Assembly (NCBI GenBank): GCA_023404955.1
Contig: JAEXZY010000008.1
Location: forward strand, 1-64,000
From: Actinomycetes bacterium
GTDB lineage: Bacteria > Actinomycetota > Actinomycetes > Mycobacteriales > Mycobacteriaceae
Length of the DNA stretch: 64,000 nt
Reading direction: 5' to 3'
This document shows positions 52,069 to 60,600 of this stretch, one piece after another. The translations under genes and the position numbers were made by a program. Every line of letters begins with the position of its first letter. The first letter of the stretch is position 1. The notes under the pieces were generated by a model, which was given only the letters and a program-made list of their open reading frames with translations, made no database searches and was not told the origin of the DNA.

Positions 52069-52743
52069 GTGGACGTGACCGCGATTCTCCCCGTGCCGGC
52101 TCATCTGGCCGACCGGGCCGATGCCGTGCTGTCGCCGGCGGCGGATGAGTCCCCGTTGATTCGCGCGGTGCGAGCACTCGATGGAGTCGCTCCCGTCATC
52201 GTCGCCGCCGCGCCGATGCTGGCCGACGCGGTCCGCGAAAGTGTTCTCTCGCAGGACTTTTCGCGGGTGACGGTGGTGACGGCGGCGGGCCCGGGAGACG
52301 CTGCCGGCTGCGTCGCTGCCGCGTTGGCCCACGGCAGCGCCTCGGCTGTCCTGGTCCACGATGTCGGATGGCCGTTGGTCGATCCGGACGTGGTCCACCG
52401 GTTGGTTGCAGCCCTGAAGAGCGGCGCATCGTGGGTGGCACCGGGGCGGCCCGTCACCGACAGCATCAAGGCCGTCGACGGCGACGGCGTCATCGTCGCG
52501 ACGTTGAACCGCGCGGAGCTGGAGGTGGTGCAGTACCCGCGGGGGTTCGCCGCCGACGTGTTGCGGCGTGCGGTGTGCGGTGCTGCGGCAGACCGTTTCG
52601 ATGACCTCGACGCTGTGCTGTCGACCCACGCCACACTCGAGCTCGTCGCCGGCGACCCGCATGCGTTCGGCGTCGAGCTGCCACGGGACGCCGACTATCT
52701 GGCGGCCGTCATGGCGAGCCGGCGGCGCGATTCTGCGCAATGA
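52069..52743 (+). CDS. Degenerate IspD-family (cytidylyltransferase-like) protein
   Basis: The 224-residue protein aligns with IspD over its length (VLVHDVGWPLVDPDVV for the HDAARP region, TDSIKAVDGDGVIVATLNRAELEVVQYPRGF, ELVAGDPHAFGVELPRD), but the nucleotide-binding LAAGxGxR loop is replaced by LPVPAHLADRADAVLS and its catalytic basic residues are gone. It is probably not a working cytidylyltransferase. It starts at GTG and overlaps the intact IspD-like gene tail to tail by 35 bases. Confidence 0.78.
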   Translation: MDVTAILPVPAHLADRADAVLSPAADESPLIRAVRALDGVAPVIVAAAPMLADAVRESVLSQDFSRVTVVTAAGPGDAAGCVAAALAHGSASAVLVHDVGWPLVDPDVVHRLVAALKSGASWVAPGRPVTDSIKAVDGDGVIVATLNRAELEVVQYPRGFAADVLRRAVCGAAADRFDDLDAVLSTHATLELVAGDPHAFGVELPRDADYLAAVMASRRRDSAQ

Positions 52744-53425
52744 GCAAGTGATGCGCCACCGCGACGTCGCCCGGGTAGGTCACTTTCAGGTTCGCCGCGC
52801 TGCCGGGGAAGGTTCGTACCCGGATATCGGTGTAGCGCTCCACGCAGGAGGAGGTGTCCGTGCCCTCGAAGCCGTCGCGCTCGGCGCACCGGTACGCGTC
52901 GAGCACATCGCGCGCGCGGAACGCCTGAGGCGTCTGGACTCTCACCACGTCCTCGGCGAGCGGGCGCGCTGCGCCGTCACGAACCCTGGCCAGTCCGGTG
53001 ACCGGGAGGGCTGGCAGCGCCCCGCCGCTGTGTCGGGCCAGCGTGATCGCCGTGGTGAACATCTCGGCATCGGCGAGCGGGCGGGCGGCGTCGTGGATCA
53101 GCACCACGTCGAGCGCGCCGGATTCGATGTCGCCCGACAGATGGCGCAGGACGTTCAGTTCGGACTGGTGCCGGGTGGGTCCGCCCTCGACGAACTCGAC
53201 GGCGGCGCCGGGCAGTTCGCGTGCGACGGTACTGCGCGCCAGCTCGGACTCCCCCTGCCGGAACACGAGCACGGTGCGCGCCACCCCCGGCACGCGGATC
53301 GCGGTGTCCAGCGACCACACCAGCATGCTCCGGCCATCCAGCGTCAGGTAGGCCTTGTTGCCGTCGGCGCCGACGCGGGAGCCGCTGCCCGCGGCCAGGA
53401 CCACCGCCACCGCGTCGGAATGCAT
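52709..53425 (-). CDS. IspD-family 2-C-methyl-D-erythritol 4-phosphate cytidylyltransferase
   Basis: The 238-residue protein keeps the IspD hallmarks: nucleotide loop VVLAAGSGSRVG, IHDAARPLAD, VRVQTPQAFR, a GTDTSSCVERY segment and LKVTYPGDVAVAHHLL. The basic residue of NKAYLTLDG is also present. It should make CDP-ME in the MEP pathway or act on a related sugar alcohol phosphate. The housekeeping ispD of mycobacteria is next to ispF, which is not here, so this may be a second copy. ATG at 53425 is preferred over an upstream start. Confidence 0.83.
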   Translation of the reverse strand: MHSDAVAVVLAAGSGSRVGADGNKAYLTLDGRSMLVWSLDTAIRVPGVARTVLVFRQGESELARSTVARELPGAAVEFVEGGPTRHQSELNVLRHLSGDIESGALDVVLIHDAARPLADAEMFTTAITLARHSGGALPALPVTGLARVRDGAARPLAEDVVRVQTPQAFRARDVLDAYRCAERDGFEGTDTSSCVERYTDIRVRTFPGSAANLKVTYPGDVAVAHHLLIAQNRAAGSP

Positions 53426-53478
53426 GCACGCACAGTAACTCCGGTACGGTCCACTCCCAGCGTCCAAGGGGGTAGCCG

Positions 53479-54759
53479 GTGACCGAACAGCCACATGCGC
53501 CGAGTGCCGGTGCGCAGACCGGTGCGCACCGTATCCGGAAGATGATCGGGCGCGACCCGCACGAATCCCATCGGGTCGCGACGCCGCTCGAACTGCTCTT
53601 CGACCTGACGTTCGTCGTGGCGTTCGGGATCGCGGCGTCGCAACTGGCCCACCTGTTCGCCGCCGGGCACATCCTCGCCGGGCTCGCGGCGTTCTTCTTC
53701 GCGACCTTCGCGGTGAGCTGGGCGTGGATCAACTTCAGCTGGTTTGCTTCCGCCTTCGACACCGACGACTGGGTGTACCGCCTGACCACCATGCTGCAGA
53801 TGGTGGGGGTGATCGTGCTGGCTCTGGGGATTCCGCAGATGTACAGCTCGATCGAACACGGCGAGCACGTGGACAACGCCGTCGTGGTCGCCGGCTACGT
53901 CGTGATGCGGGTGGCGATGGTGACGCAGTGGCTGCGCGCGGCACGCCAGGACCCCGCCCGACGCCGGGCGTGTCTGACGTATGCGCTGTGGATCACGCTC
54001 GCGCAGGTGGGGTGGATCGTCGCGATCTTCGTCCACACCTCGCTGGTGGTCACCGCGGTGATCGTCGTCGGGCTGGTGCTGGTCGAGATGATGGGCCCGG
54101 TGCTGGCGGAGTCGACCCGCGGCGGGACGCCGTGGCACGCCCACCACATCGTGGAGCGGTACGGGCTGTTCACGATCATCGCGCTCGGCGAGGGCGTGGT
54201 CGGCACCGTCGCGTCGCTGACCGCGGTGGTGGAGGCGCAGGGCTGGACGTTCGACGCGGCGTTCGTCGCGGTGGCCGGCATCGGGCTGACCTTCGGCATG
54301 TGGTGGACCTATTTCGCGTTGCCGCAGGCCGAGATCCTGCACGTGCGGCGCGAGCGTGCGTTCTGGTTCGGCTACCTGCACATCGTGGTGTTCGGGGCGA
54401 TCGTCGCGACCGGCGCCGGTCTGCACGTGGCGGCGTACTACCTGGAGCACCACTCGGAGCTCGGTTCGGTGGCCACGGTGTCGGCCGTTGTCGTGCCCGT
54501 CGGGGTGTACCTGCTGATGGTCTACGTGCTGGGGGCGGTGCTGACGCGGACGTTCGCGCCGTTCCATTTGGCGGTGATGCTGGGGACGGCGGTGGTGCTG
54601 GCGACAGCCGTGGTGCTGGCGGCAGCAGGGATCTCGATGGCGAACTGCCTCCTGGTCGTGACGCTTGCTCCGGTGGTGTCGGTGGTGGCGCACGAGCTCC
54701 GGGGACACCGGCACACCGCTGCCGCGGTGGCGCGAGCGGTCGGCTCGCCTAGCCGTTGA
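53479..54759 (+). CDS. LtrA family (low temperature requirement protein A) membrane protein
   Basis: The 426-residue protein has 11-12 hydrophobic helices and the LtrA signature THPLELLFDLTFVVAF-like start (VATPLELLFDLTFVVAFG) plus VERYGLFTIIALGEGVVG. Family function is unknown despite the Listeria name. It starts at GTG, is divergent from the IspD-family gene, and overlaps the convergent transporter by 11 bases. Confidence 0.88.
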   Translation: MTEQPHAPSAGAQTGAHRIRKMIGRDPHESHRVATPLELLFDLTFVVAFGIAASQLAHLFAAGHILAGLAAFFFATFAVSWAWINFSWFASAFDTDDWVYRLTTMLQMVGVIVLALGIPQMYSSIEHGEHVDNAVVVAGYVVMRVAMVTQWLRAARQDPARRRACLTYALWITLAQVGWIVAIFVHTSLVVTAVIVVGLVLVEMMGPVLAESTRGGTPWHAHHIVERYGLFTIIALGEGVVGTVASLTAVVEAQGWTFDAAFVAVAGIGLTFGMWWTYFALPQAEILHVRRERAFWFGYLHIVVFGAIVATGAGLHVAAYYLEHHSELGSVATVSAVVVPVGVYLLMVYVLGAVLTRTFAPFHLAVMLGTAVVLATAVVLAAAGISMANCLLVVTLAPVVSVVAHELRGHRHTAAAVARAVGSPSR

Positions 54760-56005
54760 TGCCCTCCAGCAGGATCCGATCGTCCTGCTGCGCCAGCAGT
54801 CGGCGGGCTTTGCGACGGGTGATCAGGATGCCGGTCACCGCCAGCGCCCAGACCGCGTACTGAAGGGTCCACGCCCACCGGAACGAATCGAACGACAGAC
54901 CGCCGGCGGCCTGCAGGATCACCCCCATCAACTGCATCAGCAGCAGCGAAGCCACGAAGCCACCCATGTTCACCATGCCCTGAGCGGTGCCCAGGGTGTG
55001 GCTGGGGTTAAAGGTCCGGGCGAAGTCGAAACCGACCATGGAGCCCGGCCCGCCGACGGAGATGACGACGACGAGGATGACCAGCAGCCACAGCGGCGCC
55101 CTGTCCGGGAGCGCGAGCACGACGGTCCAGACGGCCGCGTTGCTCGCGATGATGCCGAGCACCAGACGGGAGCGACGGTGCGGGAACCGGCCGGTGAGAA
55201 CGCCGATGACGAGCCCGGCGCCGATCGCGGCGACGACGGACACGGTCAGCAACGTGCCCGCCGCCGTGGGAGACAGCCCCTGCGCGACGGTGAGGTACGG
55301 CACGCCCCACATCAGCGCGAAGACCGTCACGGAGAACTGCGTGCCCATGTGGGTGAAGAAGCCGAGCCGGGTTCCCGGCCGCAGCCAGACCGTTTTCACA
55401 CTCGCCAGGGTCTCCCGCACGCCCATCGTCTCGCCGCTGACCGCAACGCCGTCCGGCGCGTTCTTGACCAGCGCCGCGACCAGCACGAGGACGATCGTGC
55501 CGAGCGCGGCGGCCGCGGTGTAGGCGGGGGTCCACCCGGACGCGGACAGCAGCGCGAGGAAGGGCACCGCGCTCAGCACCTGTCCCAACTGACCGCAGAT
55601 GCCGGTCAGTTGGGTCACCAACGGCACCTGCCGCGCGGGAAACCACCGGGGGACCAGCCGCAGCACGGAGATGAACGTCAAAGCGTCGCCCAGCCCGACG
55701 ATCGCACGCGCCGCGATGGCGAGCGGAAGGGACGCCGTCAACGCCAGGATCAGTTGGCCGGCGGCCATCAGCGTCGCTCCGCCGAGAATGAGCGCCCGCG
55801 ATCCGTACCTGTCGAGCAACAGCCCCGCGGGGACCTGGGCGCCGGCGTAGACGACCACCTGCAGCACGACGAACGTCGACAGAAGGCCCGGGCCGGCAGA
55901 AAATCGCTCAGCGGCGGGCAGGCCGGAGACGCCAAGGGTGGTGCGATCGAGAACAGCCACGATGTAGGCGAGAAGTCCGGTCGCCCAGATGATCCAGGGG
56001 CGCAC
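54749..56005 (-). CDS. Major facilitator superfamily transporter
   Basis: The 418-residue protein has 12 transmembrane helices, with the A-like motif LLLDRYGSRALILGG after helix 2 and a repeat at GVLTGRFPHRRSRLVL after helix 8, and an N-terminal LLAYIVAVLDRTTLGVSGL. It could export a drug or import an organic anion. It starts at GTG. It converges on LtrA and is divergent from the MerR gene by 349 bases. Confidence 0.88.
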   Translation of the reverse strand: MRPWIIWATGLLAYIVAVLDRTTLGVSGLPAAERFSAGPGLLSTFVVLQVVVYAGAQVPAGLLLDRYGSRALILGGATLMAAGQLILALTASLPLAIAARAIVGLGDALTFISVLRLVPRWFPARQVPLVTQLTGICGQLGQVLSAVPFLALLSASGWTPAYTAAAALGTIVLVLVAALVKNAPDGVAVSGETMGVRETLASVKTVWLRPGTRLGFFTHMGTQFSVTVFALMWGVPYLTVAQGLSPTAAGTLLTVSVVAAIGAGLVIGVLTGRFPHRRSRLVLGIIASNAAVWTVVLALPDRAPLWLLVILVVVISVGGPGSMVGFDFARTFNPSHTLGTAQGMVNMGGFVASLLLMQLMGVILQAAGGLSFDSFRWAWTLQYAVWALAVTGILITRRKARRLLAQQDDRILLEGING

Positions 56006-56354
56006 GGTGCAACCTCTCGGTGCGAATCACGACGGGGACGGGTGGCTCGGCGCGGCCGGACCACCCGTCCATGCTCTCGCACCAGGCTGTGCCGGCGCCA
56101 ACCGCTTTTCGCGTGATCGTCCTCACGACCCCCACTCCACTGGCAAACATGTTGGCTGAAACTGCGTCATCACGTCATGTATTTTGCTGTCACACGGAGA
56201 TCACCGCAGATGGCAAGCCATCGACGAGAATCTTACCCGCGAGTCAGCAAAAGGCATTTTTCTTCGCTCAAACGGTAGGCAGCCGGGGTTACACTCGTTT
56301 ACTGTGCAGGCCACCGCCTGGTCTCTCACCGGCAGTGCAAAGGGGGGTGCCGTA
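56006..56354. other. Intergenic region upstream of the MerR gene
   Basis: No convincing gene lies in these 349 bases. The right half is clearly more AT-rich than the surroundings. TACACT at 56290-56295 is a possible -10 box for the MerR gene, but no good -35 box at 16-18 bases was seen. AAAGGGGG before the GTG at 56355 is the MerR ribosome-binding site. No tRNA or hairpin terminator was noticed. Confidence 0.5.
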
Positions 56355-57086
56355 GTGGCTGAATATCGACTCGAGGATCTGGCGCGGGTATCCGGCGTCA
56401 GCACGCGCAACATCCGCGCCTACCGGGAGCGCGGGCTGCTCGATCCGCCGCGCCGGGTGGGGCGCTCAGCGCTGTACGACGACTACCACCTGTCGCAGCT
56501 CAACACGATCAGCCAGCTGTTGCGCAAGGGCTACAACTCGGCCCATATCGCTGAGTTCTTCACCAGCATGCGCGAGGGTGAGGACCTCGCCGACATTCTT
56601 GGTTTGCAACGCGCGGTGCTCGGTCCCGACGGCGACGAACCGGACAACCCCGTGCTGCCGATCGAGCCGGACTCGCCCGAGGCCGGCACGTTGATCGCCC
56701 ACGGCTTGGCCGAGGTGAAGGGGCGCAAACTGGTGCTGACCGACCCGGACGCCGCCGAGATCCTGACTCGCTCACACGATCACACCGTGTACGTGCGAAC
56801 GCTTCTCCGGTTCGTCGAGGCGGCCGACAAGTCGGTCGAGGATCTGGCCGAGGCATTCGTGGACAGTCTGGTGGAGCTGTACCGGGCCCAGGTCGGCGCG
56901 TCGTATCTGCCCAAGCCGGATGAGATGGGCCGGCTTCGCCAGATCGTGGAGGACTACCGGTTGCTGGGCAAGAAGGTGATGGCGTCGCGATTCGACCTGG
57001 CGACGCGCACGCTGATGTCGTCGTCCCGGTCGGACTACGCCGCAGGCATCCTGCTGACCGGCGTCTGGGAGCGGCCGACAGGATAG
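56355..57086 (+). CDS. MerR-family transcriptional regulator
   Basis: The 243-residue protein has a MerR winged helix at residues 3-72 (YRLEDLARVSGVSTRNIRAYRERGLLDPPRRVGRSALYDDYHLSQL), a helix and a C-terminal domain with no recognised ligand motif and few Cys, so it is not a metal sensor. The GTG start follows AAAGGGGG. It is the nearest gene to fas, 542 bases upstream on the same strand, but control of fas is not implied by sequence. Confidence 0.88.
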   Translation: MAEYRLEDLARVSGVSTRNIRAYRERGLLDPPRRVGRSALYDDYHLSQLNTISQLLRKGYNSAHIAEFFTSMREGEDLADILGLQRAVLGPDGDEPDNPVLPIEPDSPEAGTLIAHGLAEVKGRKLVLTDPDAAEILTRSHDHTVYVRTLLRFVEAADKSVEDLAEAFVDSLVELYRAQVGASYLPKPDEMGRLRQIVEDYRLLGKKVMASRFDLATRTLMSSSRSDYAAGILLTGVWERPTG

Positions 57087-57110
57087 CCGCCCGCAGCGGC
57101 TCGAAGAGAC

Positions 57111-57124
57111 TTACTGATCGGTAA
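57111..57124. promoter_or_regulatory. Inverted repeat 1 upstream of fas (candidate FasR-type operator)
   Basis: TTACTGATCGGTAA is an interrupted palindrome with TTAC/GTAA arms, extended by one more pair on each side (C57110, G57125). A near-identical repeat lies 169 bases downstream (57280-57293). The M. tuberculosis TetR-type activator FasR (Rv3208) controls fas through inverted repeats; whether this is that operator was not checked. Confidence 0.5.
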
Positions 57125-57279
57125 GGTTCTGCAGCAAACACCTGTCCAGTCCGCGAATTCGTGACCATACGGTTCGCGCCGAAGTGTCGAAGACGCCCGA
57201 CCCGCCGGTGCGCGATCTGATAACGCAGGTTTCCAGATAACGATCGCATAACAATGCGGCTTTGAACTGCGCTTCTACC

Positions 57280-57293
57280 TTACTGAACCGTAA
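57280..57293. promoter_or_regulatory. Inverted repeat 2 upstream of fas (candidate FasR-type operator)
   Basis: TTACTGAACCGTAA shares TTACTGA and GTAA with repeat 1 and has the same 14-base size. It lies about 336 bases before the fas GTG. Two copies of the same palindrome in one promoter region point to cooperative or looped binding by one regulator. Confidence 0.5.
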
Positions 57294-57628
57294 CCACCCG
57301 CCAGCAGGACGTTTGTCCCGGAAGCCGACGGGGTGTCTTCGGCCTCGTGTTACGTGCACTCCTGTTACCCACGCGTAGAACTCGCCAGTAACCATTTAGA
57401 ACGCCAAAATCGAGGCGTCCCTTATGACACTCTTAGTACGGCTGCAGTGTCGCCCTAGTGCCTCACCGTCCGAGGCGCCGTGGCCGAGACCAGCCGGATT
57501 CGACGCCGAATCACCTTGGCCCACGACGCAGGCTCGCCTGCCGTCGCCGACGAGCTATCAGCCGCACCGAGCAGAAGCACCATGCGCCCTTGAAGCCGCG
57601 CAACGCACCACTGAGGAGAACACACGAC

Positions 57629-60600
57629 GTGACGATCAACGACCAGCACCGTGCGACCACTCACACAGATTCCGACAGCGGACACACTTTCGAACCTCTG
57701 GCCGGAGCGCACGCGCTCGTCGATCGTCTGCACGCCGGTGAGCCCTACGCCGTCGCGTTCGGCGGACAGGGCGGTCCCTGGCTGGAGAACCTGGAAGAGC
57801 TGGTCAACTCCGCGGGCATCGAGTCCGAGATCAGCCAGCTGGTGGCGGAGGCCGAGTTGCTGCTGGAGCCGCTGGCCCGCGAACTCGTGGTCGTCCGGCC
57901 CATCGGCTTCGAACCGATGAAGTGGATTCGCGCGCTCGCCGCCGACGAACCGCTGCCGTCGGTCAAGGACCTCACCACCGCCGCGATCTCCGGTCCGGGC
58001 ATCCTGCTCACGCAGATGGCCGCCCAGCGCGCGCTCAAGCGACAGGGACTGGACCTCGAGGGGCATCCGCCCGTCGCCATCGCCGGACATTCGCAGGGCA
58101 TCACCGCCGTCGAATCGCTGAAGGCCCACGGCACGCGCGATGCGGAGCTGCTCGCGATCGGCCAGCTGATCGGCGCGGCGGGCTCGCTGGTGTCCCGCCG
58201 CCGCGGCATGGTCGGCCGTGGCGACAAGGCGCCGATGGTGTCGGTCACCAATGTCGATCCTGACCGCATCGCCGCCCTGCTCGACGAGTTCGCCCAGGAC
58301 GTGCGCACCGTCCTCGCGCCTGCGCTGTCCATCCGCAACGGGCGGCGGTCTGTCGTCATCACCGGCACGCCCGAGCAGCTGGCCCGCTTCGAGCTCTACT
58401 GCGAGAAGATCACCGAGCGCGAAGAGGCCGAGCGCAAGAACAAGACCCGCGGCGGCGCGATCTTCCGTCCGGTGTTCAATCAGCTCAACGTCGAGGTCGG
58501 CTTCCACACCCCGCGCCTGGCCGACGGTGTCGACCTGGTCGAGGAGTGGGCCGCGCGCACCGGCCTGGATCGCGACCTGACCCGCATGCTCACCGAGCAC
58601 ATCTTCATCAAGCCGGTCGACTGGGTGTCCGAGGTCGAGGGCCTCGCGGCCGCCGGCGCCAAGTGGATCGTCGACCTCGGCCCGAGCGACACCGTCACCC
58701 GCCTGACCGCTCCGGTGATCCGCGGGCTCGGCATCGGCATCGTCGCTGCCGCCACCCGCGCCGGCCAGCGCAGCCTGTTCACCGTCGGTGCGGCCCCCGA
58801 CGTCGCGCCGGCCTGGTCGAGCTACGCACCGACGCCGGTCACCCTGCCGGACGGCTCGGTCAAGGCGTCCACCAAGTTCACCCGCCTCACCGGCCGGTCA
58901 CCGATTCTGCTCGCCGGTATGACCCCCACCACCGTCGACGCCAAGATCGTCGCTGCCGCGGCCAACGCCGGGCACTGGGCCGAGCTGGCCGGCGGCGGCC
59001 AGGTCACCGAGGAGATCTTCGACGGCCGCATCCAGGAGCTGACCCAGCTGCTCGAGCCGGGCCGTGCCGTGCAGTTCAACTCGCTGTTCCTCGACCCCTA
59101 CCTGTGGAAGCTGCAGGTCGGCGGCAAGCGCCTGGTGCAGAAGGCGCGCCAGTCCGGTGCGCCCATCGACGGCGTCGTCGTCACCGCGGGCATCCCCGAC
59201 CTGGAAGAGGCCGTCGACCTCATCGAGGAGCTCAACACCGTCGGCATCACCCACGTCTGCTTCAAGCCCGGCACGGTCGACCAGATCAAGTCGGTCATCA
59301 AGATCGCCACCGAGGTGCCGACGCGCGACGTCATCGTGCACATCGAGGGCGGGCGCGCCGGTGGCCACCACTCGTGGGAGGACCTCGACGACCTCCTGCT
59401 GTCCACCTACGGGGAACTGCGCAAGTACCGCAACATCACGATCTGCGTCGGCGGCGGGATCGGCACGCCGGAACGCGCCGCCGACTACCTCTCCGGTGAC
59501 TGGGCCAAGGCCTACGGCTTCCCGCAGATGCCGGTCGACGGCATCCTCGTCGGCACCGCGGCGATGGCCACCAAGGAAGCGACGACCTCCCCGGCGGTCA
59601 AGCAGATGCTGGTCGAGACGACCGGCACCGACACCTGGGTGGGCGCCGGCCACGCCATCAACGGAATGGCCAGTGGCCGGAGCCAATTGGGCGCCGACAT
59701 CCACGAGATCGACAACGCCGCGTCTCGGTGCGGCCGTCTGCTCGACGAGGTCGCCGGCGACGCCGACGCCGTCGCCGAGCGCCGCGAGGAGATCATCGCC
59801 GCGATGGCCGGCACGGCCAAGCCGTACTTCGGCGACATCAGCGACATGACCTACCTGCAGTGGCTGCAGCGCTACGTCGAGCTGGCCATCGGCGATGGCG
59901 ACAGCACCGCCGACACCGCCGCGCCGGGCAGCCCCTGGCTGGCCGACACCTGGCGGGATCGGTTCGAAGAGATGCTCAAGCGCGCCGAAGCCCGCCTGTC
60001 GGACAAGGACTTCGGCCCGATCGACACGCTGTTCGGTGCCGACGGCGCAGCCCTGCTCGAGCAGCCGGAGCAGGCGATCGCCGCACTGCTCACCCGCTAC
60101 CCCGACGCCGAGGCAGTGCGCCTGCACCCGGCCGACGTGCCGTTCTTCGTGACGCTGTGCAAGAAGCCGGGCAAGCCGGTGAACTTCGTGCCGGTCATCG
60201 ACAAGGACGTGCGCCGCTGGTGGCGCAGCGACTCGCTGTGGCAGGCCCACGACGCCCGCTACACCGCCGACCAGGTGTGCATCATCCCGGGCACCCAGGC
60301 CGTCGCCGGCATCACCCGCGTCGACGAGCCGGTCGGCGAGTTGCTCGACCGCTTCGAAAAGGAGATCGTCGACCGCGTCCTGGCTGCCGGCGAGCAGCCG
60401 GTGCCGGTCGTGTCGCGCCGTCAGGCGCGCGCCGACGTCGGTGGCCCACTGGCCGTGGTTCTCGACTCGCCCGACGTCCTGTGGGCCGGCCGCACGGCCA
60501 TCAACCCCGTCCACCGCATCGGTGCGCCCGCCGAATGGCAGGTCAACGACGTGCCCGGCAAGCCGAGCGCGACACATCCGAACACCGGTGCGCGCCTGGA

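Larger units (their letters stand above)
57087..57628 (+). other. Regulatory region upstream of fas
   Basis: The 542-base gap has no supported gene; a 94-codon reading frame on the minus strand (57111-57395) covers the operators and has no recognisable features. It contains the two inverted repeats listed separately and several AT-rich steps between 57220 and 57440. A GAGGAG at 57613-57618 is the ribosome-binding site of fas, 10 bases before its GTG. Confidence 0.6.

Noticed and set aside
57111..57395. 94-codon minus-strand frame upstream of fas
   Set aside because: It has no family features and covers palindromic regulatory sites; no ribosome-binding site was seen.
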